Part shown: positions 1 to 6,736 of the stretch, one piece after another
How the letters are laid out: every line of letters begins with the position of its first letter
Position numbering within the stretch: the stretch's first letter is position 1
Assembly: GCA_027624035.1 (NCBI GenBank)
Contig: JAQBUI010000037.1
Coordinates: 1 to 40,447, forward strand
DNA: 40,447 bases
Direction of reading: 5' to 3'
Source: Pseudomonadota bacterium
Lineage (GTDB): Bacteria; Pseudomonadota; Gammaproteobacteria; Pseudomonadales; Azotimanducaceae
Program-made: the position numbers and the translations under genes
The notes under the pieces: model-generated
What the model saw: only the letters and a program-made list of their open reading frames with translations
The model's database searches: none
Told to the model about the DNA's origin: nothing

Positions 1-411
1 AGGCTCTTTGCTGGCATCCCTGCCAGCAACGCCCCGTCGAGTGGTCCCCCACACCACAGCACCTTGAGGGGGTGATGAGATTGGTATGAAGGGGGCGGTC
101 GCACGGAGATGGGCGCTCTCGCGATTTCTTTGAAATAGCTGCCGCTGCTTGGGGGCTGGCACGGAGTTGGGCGCTTTCGCGATTTCTTTGAGACCGCTGT
201 CGCTGCGTGGGTGGCTGGGAGGGGTTGCGAAAGGTTGCTGCGCAACTTTCGCGGCAACTTTCACGACGTTTGACCGAATCGGGTTTCGCTCCTATGCTGG
301 TGGCAATCCGCTCTGGGAACGATTCCGCTGCTGTACCCGGCTTGCATCATCCGTCCGGCGCCCGATGCTGCGCCTTGTCGCTGCCGCTCACGGTGCATCC
401 TGGCACCGGTC
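1..411. other. Intergenic region with hairpins and an imperfect duplication
   Basis: No convincing gene was found in these 411 bases; the reading frames that cross it have no family resemblance. A perfect 7-bp stem with a 4-base loop lies at 10-27 (GCTGGCA / TGCCAGC). An imperfect 58-bp direct duplication lies at 101-158 and 159-216. A second hairpin lies at 227-252 (GCGAAA-G-GTTGC, loop TGC, GCAACTTTCGC). None of the hairpins is followed by a T tract, so they do not look like standard terminators. Any promoter of the downstream cluster should lie here, but no clear -35/-10 pair was recognised. Confidence 0.6.
101..216. repeat. Imperfect 58-bp tandem direct repeat
   Basis: Two copies begin with GCACGGAG and share the core TCGCGATTTCTTTGA. 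They occupy 101-158 and 159-216 and differ at a small number of positions. The repeat is non-coding and lies upstream of the HupE-like gene. No other copy was noticed in the window. Confidence 0.65.
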
Positions 412-1080
412 GTGGTAGCGCTGGTCGCTGGATTCTGCGCGAGCGCGGCGCTTGCCCACAACGTCGCGGCGGGCAACGCGCAATTTATCGAAGGTATCAG
501 TGGACCGGCCATCGGGCCCTTCCTGTATCTCGGCGCAAAGCACATGGTCACCGGCTACGACCATCTGCTGTATCTGATGGGCGTCGTCTTCTATCTGACG
601 AAGGCAAGAGACATCCTGCTGTTCGTTACGTTATTTACCCTCGGACACAGCATTACCCTGCTCGCGGGGGTCACGTGGTCGATCCAGGCGAATCCCGCAA
701 TAATCGACATGATCATTGGTCTCTCGGTGGTCTACAAGGCGTTTGAGAATCTTGGCGGGTTTCGGGATCTGTTGCCTGTTTCGATAGATCCGCGTTGGGC
801 GGTGTTCGTATTCGGACTCTGCCATGGGCTGGGGCTCGCCACCAAACTGCAGCAGATTGCGCTGTCGGACGAGGGCCTCATGACCAACCTGATCAGCTTC
901 AATATCGGTGTAGAACTGGGCCAGGGCGTGGCGCTGGTCGGTGTGATCGCCCTCTTGTTGTGGTGGCGTCAGAGCCAGTGGTTTACCCGTCAGGCATTCG
1001 TTGCCAATTCACTGATTATGACAGCAGGCTTCTGCCTTGCCGGATACCATCTTGCGACCATGCTGGTGGCGGAGTCGTGA
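412..1080 (+). CDS. HupE/UreJ-family membrane protein
   Basis: A 222-residue polytopic membrane protein of the HupE/UreJ_2 type. Family members are thought to move nickel or related metals across the inner membrane, but the substrate here is unknown. Diagnostic features visible: a signal-like N-terminus ending near ALA, then GYDHLLYL at about residues 47-54, a GHSITLL helix, and FGLCHGLGLA. These conserved histidines are the family signature. The rest is a run of hydrophobic helices. The GTG at 412 is the only usual start before the signal segment, and no strong ribosome-binding site precedes it. The gene heads a co-directional cluster to 4897, and the next gene begins 19 bases downstream. 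The family call is firm; the transport substrate is not. Confidence 0.85.
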   Translation: MVALVAGFCASAALAHNVAAGNAQFIEGISGPAIGPFLYLGAKHMVTGYDHLLYLMGVVFYLTKARDILLFVTLFTLGHSITLLAGVTWSIQANPAIIDMIIGLSVVYKAFENLGGFRDLLPVSIDPRWAVFVFGLCHGLGLATKLQQIALSDEGLMTNLISFNIGVELGQGVALVGVIALLLWWRQSQWFTRQAFVANSLIMTAGFCLAGYHLATMLVAES

Positions 1081-1099
1081 TGGGCCCGGAGGAGCACCT

Positions 1100-1663
1100 G
1101 TGAATCGGCAGGCAAAACGAATCATCAGTGCCACAGTCCTGGCGTTCAGTGTGGCCGGCTTGATCCTGGTGACGGTGGTGCTCCCGGCGGAACTCGGCGT
1201 CGATCCCCTGGGTACGGGCAGGGCGCTCGGATTGCTCGGACTGTCCGGGGGCGACCCCGGTGCCATAACAGAGAGTGACCGTGAGCTGAATCGTGACCAA
1301 CGGCAGTTTGAGCTGGTGGCATTTGAGTCGATCGAACTGAAGTATAAGCTGCGCAAGGGCGATTCTCTTGTGTTCGTCTGGCGGTCCTCCGGCGAGTTGA
1401 TTTACGATTTCCACGCCGAGCCGGATGGTGCGCCGGCTGGGTACGCAGAATCGTTCGCAAGCGGGCGAAGCAAGGCGTCGGGAGGCACCTATGTGGCACA
1501 GTTTTCGGGCATCCACGGCTGGTTTTTCGAGAACCGTGGCGCTGACAGGGTGGACCTCAGCATCGATGTGACCGGTTTCACCGATGAAGTCGTGGTATAC
1601 AGTGGTGGCTATCCTGACTGGATTCGATTATCAAGAGAAACAAGAGATGAAGTGGACCTGTAG
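1100..1663 (+). CDS. Membrane-anchored periplasmic protein accompanying HupE
   Basis: A 187-residue protein with one N-terminal membrane helix (about residues 8-28, ending VTVVLPAELG) and a periplasmic domain. The GTG start at 1100 is preceded by a good ribosome-binding site (GGAGGA) at about 1088-1093. The domain has conserved-looking segments DSLVFVWRSSGELIYDFHAE, SGGTYVAQFSG and HGWFFEN. These match my memory of proteins often annotated only as 'transmembrane anchor protein' next to HupE/UreJ genes. The final segment (DEVVVYSGGYPDWI) is beta-rich. Its stop codon directly abuts the ATG of the next gene, so the genes are almost certainly co-transcribed. Its role is unknown; a metal-handling partner of the permease is inferred from neighbourhood only. 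Confidence 0.75.
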   Translation: MNRQAKRIISATVLAFSVAGLILVTVVLPAELGVDPLGTGRALGLLGLSGGDPGAITESDRELNRDQRQFELVAFESIELKYKLRKGDSLVFVWRSSGELIYDFHAEPDGAPAGYAESFASGRSKASGGTYVAQFSGIHGWFFENRGADRVDLSIDVTGFTDEVVVYSGGYPDWIRLSRETRDEVDL

Positions 1664-2530
1664 ATGAACAAAAACAATAGACATTTTCTTCGACCCTGTG
1701 CTGCGCTGTGTCTCGCGACATGGCTCGCGATGCTGGCTGGCGCTGCCTACGGTGAATCAACCCTGCCCAGAACCGAAGATGGCAAGCCGGATATGAATGG
1801 CATCTGGCAGACCATGAATGAAGCGAACTGGCATCTTGAGGGTGGCGTCGCACGGCATGCTGCGATGCTGCGGGAAGGCCCCCACGGCCCGCTGCCGGCA
1901 GCGGAAGTGCTGAAGCTGGGCGCGGTGATTGCGGTCCCACCAGGGCCCAGCGTGATCAAGGGTGGGGGCCCGATACCCTACAAGCCTGCGGCACAAGCCA
2001 AACGCAGGCAACTGCAGGCAAACTGGGTCCACCAGGACCCGGAAGTGAAGTGTTACCTGCCCGGAGTGCCCCGGGCGACCTATATGCCCTATCCGATGCA
2101 GATCTTCCAGAATCCTGGTGATATCGTGATTGCCTATCAGTTTGCCGGTGCAGTGCGCGACATCTACTTTGACGACCCTGGAGAGGCACCGATTGACACC
2201 TGGATGGGCTGGAGCCATGGGCGCTGGGAAGGCGATACGTTGATCGTTGAGGTCACCGGGCTCAATCCGGGTTCCTGGCTCGATCGCACGGGAACGCACC
2301 ACAGCGATCAGATGAAAGTCACTGAACGCTATACCATGGCAGGGCCTAACCGCATCAATTATGAGGCCACCATTGAGGACCCCGAGGTATTCGAGAAACC
2401 CTGGACCATTCAGATGCCGCTGTACCGAAGGGCGGAACCCGGCTTCGTCATGCTGGAGTTCAAGTGTGTAGAGTTTGTTGAAGAACTGCTGTTCGGAGAA
2501 TATCGACGCAAGCCACTGGAACGTCCCTGA
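1664..2530 (+). CDS. Secreted protein with WEGDTL core, paralogue A
   Basis: A 288-residue secreted protein with a Sec signal peptide (hydrophobic stretch about residues 13-29, cleavage likely near AYG/ES). The mature part begins with GKPDMNGIWQ. A C-terminal core contains GWSHGRWEGDTLIVEVTG, then a KVTERY segment and a YEATIEDPEVF segment. The same order (WEGDTLVVDTT, VERFSL, YEFTVDDPTIW) is seen in the next gene, so the two are paralogues. Proteins of this kind are common in environmental Proteobacteria and Acidobacteria, but I know of no established function. Two cysteines, in KCYLPG and FKCVEF, could form a disulphide. The ATG lies directly after the stop of the upstream gene, which implies translational coupling. 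Confidence 0.75.
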   Translation: MNKNNRHFLRPCAALCLATWLAMLAGAAYGESTLPRTEDGKPDMNGIWQTMNEANWHLEGGVARHAAMLREGPHGPLPAAEVLKLGAVIAVPPGPSVIKGGGPIPYKPAAQAKRRQLQANWVHQDPEVKCYLPGVPRATYMPYPMQIFQNPGDIVIAYQFAGAVRDIYFDDPGEAPIDTWMGWSHGRWEGDTLIVEVTGLNPGSWLDRTGTHHSDQMKVTERYTMAGPNRINYEATIEDPEVFEKPWTIQMPLYRRAEPGFVMLEFKCVEFVEELLFGEYRRKPLERP

Positions 2531-2552
2531 TCCACGATTGAGGAGAAATGAG

Positions 2553-3596
2553 ATGAAGACATCGATTTTAGTGCTGGGCCTCGTTGCGCTGTCGGCCAAT
2601 ATTGCAGTGGCGGGGGACCCGCGACCTGACCTGACAGGCACCTATAACGCCGCGACCCTGACGCCGCTGCAGCGCCCGGAGATGTTTGGCGACAAGCTCT
2701 ACATGTCCCGGGAAGAAGCGGATGAAATGGCCCGTAGAACCGCCCAGTACCGGGCGGCGGCCGACCGGCCGAGTGATCCCGAGCGTAATGCGCCGCCGGA
2801 AGGGGGCGATGGCTCTACCGGAGCGGCCGGTAACGTTGGCGGGTACAACACCTTCTGGATCGACAATGGCGATGCGGCCACAGAGGTCAATGGACAGTTC
2901 AGGACCTCGATCATTCACGAACCGAAGAACGGCCGGTTGCCCGAGGTCACGGCAGAGGCACGGGAAGCCTTCCGTGCACGGTTTCGTAATTTTCGACGCG
3001 GTGGCAATGACGGTACGGCCTGGTGGATCGGTCAGGGCGATGGTTCCGGCCCCTATGATGACATGGAGCAGCGCGGCATCGGCGAGCGGTGTCTGCTGGG
3101 TTTCGGCAACACCGGCGGGGCACCGATGATGCCGGTACTCTACAACAACTTCAAACGCATCGTGCAGACTGACGATCACGTCATGATTCTGGTAGAAATG
3201 AACCATGATGCGCGCATCGTTCGCATGAACAGTGAACATCTGCCGGCCGAGGTCCGTCGCTGGCATGGTGATTCGATAGGCTGGTGGGAAGGGGACACCC
3301 TCGTGGTGGATACGACCAATTTCCGAGAGGAGGCCAGCTTCCGCGGCTCCTGGGAAAACCTGCACGTGGTTGAACGGTTCAGCCTGGACGATGACGGCGA
3401 TCTACACTATGAGTTCACCGTCGATGACCCGACCATCTGGACGACGGCGTGGAGTGGTGCCTACACCTGGGTCCGCTCGGATGAAAAGGTATTTGAGTAT
3501 GCGTGCCATGAGGGCAACTATGCCCTTGGTAACATCATGCGGGGCGCCCGCCTGCTGGAGCAGGATGCGCTGGCGGATAGCAATTCCGGCGATTAG
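2553..3596 (+). CDS. Secreted protein with WEGDTL core, paralogue B
   Basis: A 347-residue secreted protein. The ATG at 2553 is preceded by AGGAG at 2541-2545 and starts a clean signal peptide (about residues 1-20, ending VAGD), so longer in-frame extensions were rejected. The mature protein starts RPDLTGTYN, which parallels the PDMNGIWQ start of the upstream paralogue. The C-terminal core has DSIGWWEGDTLVVDTTNF, HVVERFSLDDDG and a YEFTVDDPTIW segment. A Gly/Asp-rich middle section (about residues 75-180) is extra relative to paralogue A. Cysteines occur in ERCLLG and YACHEG. Function is unknown; a periplasmic or surface-binding role is only inference. Confidence 0.78.
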   Translation: MKTSILVLGLVALSANIAVAGDPRPDLTGTYNAATLTPLQRPEMFGDKLYMSREEADEMARRTAQYRAAADRPSDPERNAPPEGGDGSTGAAGNVGGYNTFWIDNGDAATEVNGQFRTSIIHEPKNGRLPEVTAEAREAFRARFRNFRRGGNDGTAWWIGQGDGSGPYDDMEQRGIGERCLLGFGNTGGAPMMPVLYNNFKRIVQTDDHVMILVEMNHDARIVRMNSEHLPAEVRRWHGDSIGWWEGDTLVVDTTNFREEASFRGSWENLHVVERFSLDDDGDLHYEFTVDDPTIWTTAWSGAYTWVRSDEKVFEYACHEGNYALGNIMRGARLLEQDALADSNSGD

Positions 3597-3634
3597 ATCT
3601 GGCGAGTAGAAACCTGTGACTGAGGTCGAACGCT

Positions 3635-4231
3635 GTGGTTAACGAATGGCTTCTTCGTCTGGCGACCTGGCTTGACGGCCAGCAATGGAGCACCGACCTG
3701 CATGAATCGTACTATATGTACAACTGGGTCGAGTCCACCCATGTGCTGACCCTGATGGTGTTTCTTGGGTTGTTGCTCGCCATTGACCTCAGGATGCTGG
3801 GCCTTGCGTTTACCGGTACACCCGCGTCACAGATCGCCGATCGTCTCACGCCGCCGATGCTGGCGGGCTTTGTCGTCATGGTGATCAGTGGGCTGGTCCT
3901 GTTCTATTCAATCCCCGTACGCACGACCCAGAGCGTCTGGTTTCGAATCAAGGTCGTGTTGCTGGTAGCGGCCGGCATTAATGCGCTGCTGTTCAGAAAT
4001 GCGATGAAGCGGTCCGTTGATAGCTGGGACACCGATTCGCTGCCGCCAGCCCGGATACGCTGGGGCGCGGGGATATCAATTGGCCTCTGGGTGGGTGTCG
4101 TTTCGACGGGCAGGATGATTGCCTATGACTGGTTTGACTGTCACAAGGAGATGCCAGATTTCATGTACTGGGCTGCAGGCTGCGTCGTTGAACTGGCGTC
4201 AATCGAGACTGCAGGCGCGATGGAAGAATAG
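3635..4231 (+). CDS. DUF6644-like integral membrane protein 1
   Basis: A 198-residue inner-membrane protein with about four transmembrane helices: roughly 30-55, 75-95, 105-125 and 145-165. The GTG at 3635 follows a GAGG-like site. The first helix carries WVESTHVL followed by a DLRMLGLAF segment, and the last helix ends with STGRMIAYDWF. This H-containing helix, the DLR motif and the GR(M/W)I end recur in the next gene, so the pair arose by duplication. I associate this architecture with DUF6644, whose function is not established. A buried His on a membrane helix could bind haem or metal, but that is speculative. The gap to the next gene is 3 bases. Confidence 0.7.
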   Translation: MVNEWLLRLATWLDGQQWSTDLHESYYMYNWVESTHVLTLMVFLGLLLAIDLRMLGLAFTGTPASQIADRLTPPMLAGFVVMVISGLVLFYSIPVRTTQSVWFRIKVVLLVAAGINALLFRNAMKRSVDSWDTDSLPPARIRWGAGISIGLWVGVVSTGRMIAYDWFDCHKEMPDFMYWAAGCVVELASIETAGAMEE

Positions 4232-4234
4232 GCG

Positions 4235-4711
4235 ATGGAACTGTTGTTCATCTTTGAGTGGCTGGATACGTCCACTCTGGCAGGTATTTCGAAGGCCTAC
4301 GGCGGCGTCTTCGCAATGGTTCAGACCGTGCATCTCGTGTCGATCGCGCTGCTGGGTGGCATGGTGCTGGTTTCGGATCTGCGTCTTCTGAACCTGCTGC
4401 TAACGAGTGTCCCCGTTCCGCAGGTCATGGACACGACCCGGAAGTGGATCACGATTGCGCTGATCACAGTGACATTGTCTGGTGTTTACCAGGCGTCAGC
4501 CGTCGCCATCAAGCTCTATCACAACAGCTCGTTCTGGGCCAAGATGGCCGGTTTCGCCATGGGCCTGTTGTTCCTGTATGTCGTCAAGTGGCCGTTGTTG
4601 CGCCATGGCGTTGATTCGCTCAATCCGTGGACGGTCCGGCTTGTAGCAGTCGCCTCACTGACGATCTGGTTTAGTGTGGCAGCAACCGGTCGCTGGATCG
4701 GGTTTTCCTGA
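4235..4711 (+). CDS. DUF6644-like integral membrane protein 2
   Basis: A 158-residue polytopic membrane protein, shorter paralogue of the preceding gene. Helix 1 contains MVQTVHLVSIALLGGM followed by DLRLLNLLL. The last helix ends VAATGRWIGFS, matching STGRMIAYDWF in the partner. About four helices are predicted by eye. The ATG is 3 bases after the upstream stop. Two adjacent paralogues of one membrane family suggest a heterodimer. No known catalytic motif was recognised. Confidence 0.7.
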   Translation: MELLFIFEWLDTSTLAGISKAYGGVFAMVQTVHLVSIALLGGMVLVSDLRLLNLLLTSVPVPQVMDTTRKWITIALITVTLSGVYQASAVAIKLYHNSSFWAKMAGFAMGLLFLYVVKWPLLRHGVDSLNPWTVRLVAVASLTIWFSVAATGRWIGFS

Positions 4712-4753
4712 TCATGGCGCTACAGATGGTACGGGCTGCATGAGCCGAGGGGC

Positions 4754-4897
4754 ATGAATGGCATGAATGGTATGAGTCGAAAGGGCCAGCAGATCCTCGC
4801 CGCAGGCCTATCTGTCGTCATTATCGCGGGCTGGGGAACCTACTGGGCCCAACAGGTGCAGAGTGTGGTGGAATTGCTGCGAATGGCATACGGCTGA
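4754..4897 (+). CDS. Small single-helix membrane protein (47 aa)
   Basis: A 47-residue ORF starting MNGMNGMSRKGQQ, followed by one hydrophobic helix (ILAAGLSVVIIAGWGTYW) and an amphipathic tail. A purine-rich GAGGGGC site lies just ahead of the first ATG; two further in-frame ATGs (4763, 4772) are possible starts. It lies 42 bases after the second DUF6644-like gene on the same strand. The clean positive-then-hydrophobic arrangement and the ribosome-binding site favour a real membrane microprotein that ends the cluster. Confidence 0.5.
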   Translation: MNGMNGMSRKGQQILAAGLSVVIIAGWGTYWAQQVQSVVELLRMAYG

Positions 4898-4958
4898 GGC
4901 GCGATGGTTCGGGTTCAGCGCCTGGTTTACGATTCTCCGGGCTGCTGCTCCAGTCCTG

Positions 4959-5216
4959 TCAGGACTGTCCTGCACGCCTCAGGGCAGCGATTCTGGCTGA
5001 CTGTACCGCTCGCCGCATGGCTTGCTGAATGTGCTGTTCACGGCGGGTTCGTGCCGCCCGCAGCGCGGCCTCGGCCTGGCGAACCCGGTGGGTCGCAGCC
5101 CGGGCCGGCAATCGCTCAGGTGACACCAGCGGCAAGTTGAGTTGCTGACCGTTGTTGCCTGAAATGCTGACGTCGCCAGCGTTGTCGTCGTGACCATCCG
5201 AATTGACAGGATTCAT
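4959..5216 (-). CDS. Possible small basic helical protein (85 aa)
   Basis: A minus-strand frame of 85 codons from the ATG at 5216. The N-terminal half is polar (MNPVNSDGHDDNAGDVSISG). The C-terminal half is strongly basic and helical, with Arg/Ala/Gln repeats such as RVRQAEAALRAARTRR. There is no clear ribosome-binding site, and the frame could be opened a further 24 codons upstream. The switch from an acidic, Gly/Ser-rich start to a coherent basic helix looks more protein-like than chance. I recognise no family, so this is a tentative call. Confidence 0.35.
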   Translation of the reverse strand: MNPVNSDGHDDNAGDVSISGNNGQQLNLPLVSPERLPARAATHRVRQAEAALRAARTRREQHIQQAMRRAVQSARIAALRRAGQS

Positions 5217-5304
5217 CTGTTTGTTACTCGCATCAGGCGATATCCGGGCATTATAGGCCATACAGGCTGCTTCGCGAACTATATCCATTGCATGCGAGAT
5301 CGCG

Positions 5305-5340
5305 AATCAACCGAGTGCTTCTGACTCGCTGGGGTTGATT
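5305..5340. other. Imperfect hairpin between minus-strand genes
   Basis: AATCAAC + CGAGT pair with ACTCG + GTTGATT around a 7-base loop, with a 5-base bulge (CTGGG) on one side: 12 paired bases in total. It lies just downstream of the PPK2-hypothetical operon (minus strand). A transcript-ending role is plausible, but there is no U tract, so it is not a standard intrinsic terminator. Confidence 0.4.
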
Positions 5341-5403
5341 TGTAGATTCGTTGGATACTGAGTGAAGCAAGGGCAGGGGCGCAGCGTCCATGTAGATCGG
5401 TAC

Positions 5404-5748
5404 TTATTCTTTCGAACGGTCTTCCTTGGAACGGTGCTTTGAAGTGTCATCGCTCGACGCTGTGGTGCCATCATACTGCTGAACCTGATCGATGATGGCC
5501 GCTAATTGCTGCTCCTGCCACTGCAGGTGCAGCAGCGCAAAGCTCCTGGCATTGTCTATGGAAGCGAAGTAGTAGCTGTTGTCGATGGGTTCTGCTGCGT
5601 CCCGATTGGCAAGGAAGGTCTCGATGGCAATTCGCTCTCGCAGAATGACGTTGTCTTTGGCCTGTCGATAGCCGCGCATCTTCGGCGTCAGTCGCGAGAT
5701 GTTGACCTGCTCGTCCGCACTGATATTGACACGATACAGCACCTTCAT
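5404..5748 (-). CDS. Small unknown protein coupled to PPK2
   Basis: A 114-residue soluble protein starting MKVLYRVNISADEQVNIS and ending in a charged, disordered tail with two SKE-type repeats (HRSKEDRSKE). Its ATG overlaps the PPK2 stop as TGATG, so translation is probably coupled. The middle (IAIETFLANRDAAEPIDNSY) is helical and followed by an amphipathic Gln-rich helix (about residues 70-95). No family is recognised. The coupling suggests it modulates or accompanies the kinase, but this is inference from gene order. Confidence 0.6.
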   Translation of the reverse strand: MKVLYRVNISADEQVNISRLTPKMRGYRQAKDNVILRERIAIETFLANRDAAEPIDNSYYFASIDNARSFALLHLQWQEQQLAAIIDQVQQYDGTTASSDDTSKHRSKEDRSKE

Positions 5749-6593
5749 CAGTAGATCTCCGGAACATAATTCTGCTGGGACAGCGGGGGTCGCTCGTACT
5801 TTGGCCCTCTTGCTTCGAGGGCTCGTGGCGTGAGGTCAATCTCATCCGGGACCGGTTCATCGTGAGGAAGCAGGGATAACAGGTGTGAGATACAGTTGAG
5901 CCGTGCCCGTTTCTTGTTGTCGGAGTTGACGATGTGCCATCGTGCGCCATGGATATCGGTATGGCTGAGCATGCGGTCCTTGGCCAGTGAGTAGGCTTGC
6001 CACTTGTCCCGTGACTGCAGATCCATGGGCGAGAGTTTCCAGCGTTTGGTCGGGTCTTTGGCGCGGTCCCGAAAACGGCTCTCCTGGACTTCATTGGATA
6101 CCGAGAACCAGTACTTGATCAGTACGATTCCGGAGCGAACCAGCATACGCTCAAAGTCCGGTACCGAACGGAGGAAGTCCCAGTATTCGGCGTCGCTGCA
6201 GAAGCCCATGACCCTTTCAACGCCTGCGCGGTTGTACCATGAACGATCAAACAGGACGATCTCTCCTGCGGCCGGGAGTTCCGCGACGTAACGCTGGAAA
6301 TACCACTGGGTCTTTTGTCTTTCAGTCGGCGTTCCGAGCGCCACGACCCGACAGACCCGCGGATTCAATGGTTCGGTGATTCGCTTGATGACGCCACCCT
6401 TGCCAGCCGCATCGCGCCCTTCAAACAACACGACGATGCGTCGGCCCTCTCGCTTGACGTGTTCCTGGAGTTTGATCAGTTCAATATTGAGGCGTGACAG
6501 TTCCGCCTCATAGAATCTGTTGCGCCGTTTCTTGCTGACCTCCGGATCATCAAGAGGGCTGGGGGACTGGCGCTTACGGTTTTTCGTTGTCAT
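5748..6593 (-). CDS. ppk2: Polyphosphate kinase 2
   Basis: A 281-residue PPK2-family enzyme, which uses inorganic polyphosphate to phosphorylate nucleoside diphosphates (or the reverse). The family fold is a P-loop kinase. The Walker A motif GRDAAGKGG is at about residues 59-67, and the Walker B / lid region DRSWYNRAGVERVMGFC is at about 116-132. The segment RWKLSPMDLQSRDKW and a C-terminal YVPEIY are also typical. Length matches the single-domain class I type. Only sequence-level class assignment is possible, so the ADP or GDP preference is not known. It is co-directional with, and 143 bases downstream of, the CmcJ-type gene, and is coupled to the small gene at 5404-5748. Confidence 0.93.
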   Translation of the reverse strand: MTTKNRKRQSPSPLDDPEVSKKRRNRFYEAELSRLNIELIKLQEHVKREGRRIVVLFEGRDAAGKGGVIKRITEPLNPRVCRVVALGTPTERQKTQWYFQRYVAELPAAGEIVLFDRSWYNRAGVERVMGFCSDAEYWDFLRSVPDFERMLVRSGIVLIKYWFSVSNEVQESRFRDRAKDPTKRWKLSPMDLQSRDKWQAYSLAKDRMLSHTDIHGARWHIVNSDNKKRARLNCISHLLSLLPHDEPVPDEIDLTPRALEARGPKYERPPLSQQNYVPEIY

Positions 6594-6657
6594 GGCAAGA
6601 CACTGGTGTACGGTATGAGGACTGTAGCAATGAACAGGACTTCAATCGTTGAGCAAG

Positions 6658-6686
6658 ATCAAACCGATGATCCGCGCCGGTTTGAT
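6658..6686. terminator. 9-bp inverted repeat between CmcJ-like gene and ppk2
   Basis: ATCAAACCG (6658-6666) and CGGTTTGAT (6678-6686) form a perfect 9-bp stem with an 11-base loop. It sits downstream of the CmcJ-like stop and upstream of the ppk2 start, both minus strand. On the minus strand the stem is followed by only a weak T-containing stretch (CTTGCTC). It may be a weak terminator or a regulatory site for ppk2. Confidence 0.4.
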
Positions 6687-6736
6687 TCCTGGAGAGCGTT
6701 TCGCCGTTGGGAGGCTGGCCGGCAGCTTGTTCCCGG

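Larger units (their letters stand above)
4898..5403. other. Intergenic region between the HupE cluster and the PPK2 operon
   Basis: The stretch contains one weak minus-strand ORF (4959-5216, listed separately) and a sizeable imperfect hairpin at 5305-5340. The segments 4898-4958 and 5217-5304 hold nothing I can identify. Confidence 0.5.

Noticed and set aside
4904-5140. 78-codon plus-strand frame downstream of the HupE cluster
   Set aside because: It lies opposite a better minus-strand frame, lacks a ribosome-binding site, and has Pro/Arg-rich composition typical of a shadow frame.
5305-5340. tRNA or tmRNA fragment suggested by the hairpin near ppk2
   Set aside because: The loop and arms do not fit a T-arm or acceptor stem; only one imperfect hairpin is present.
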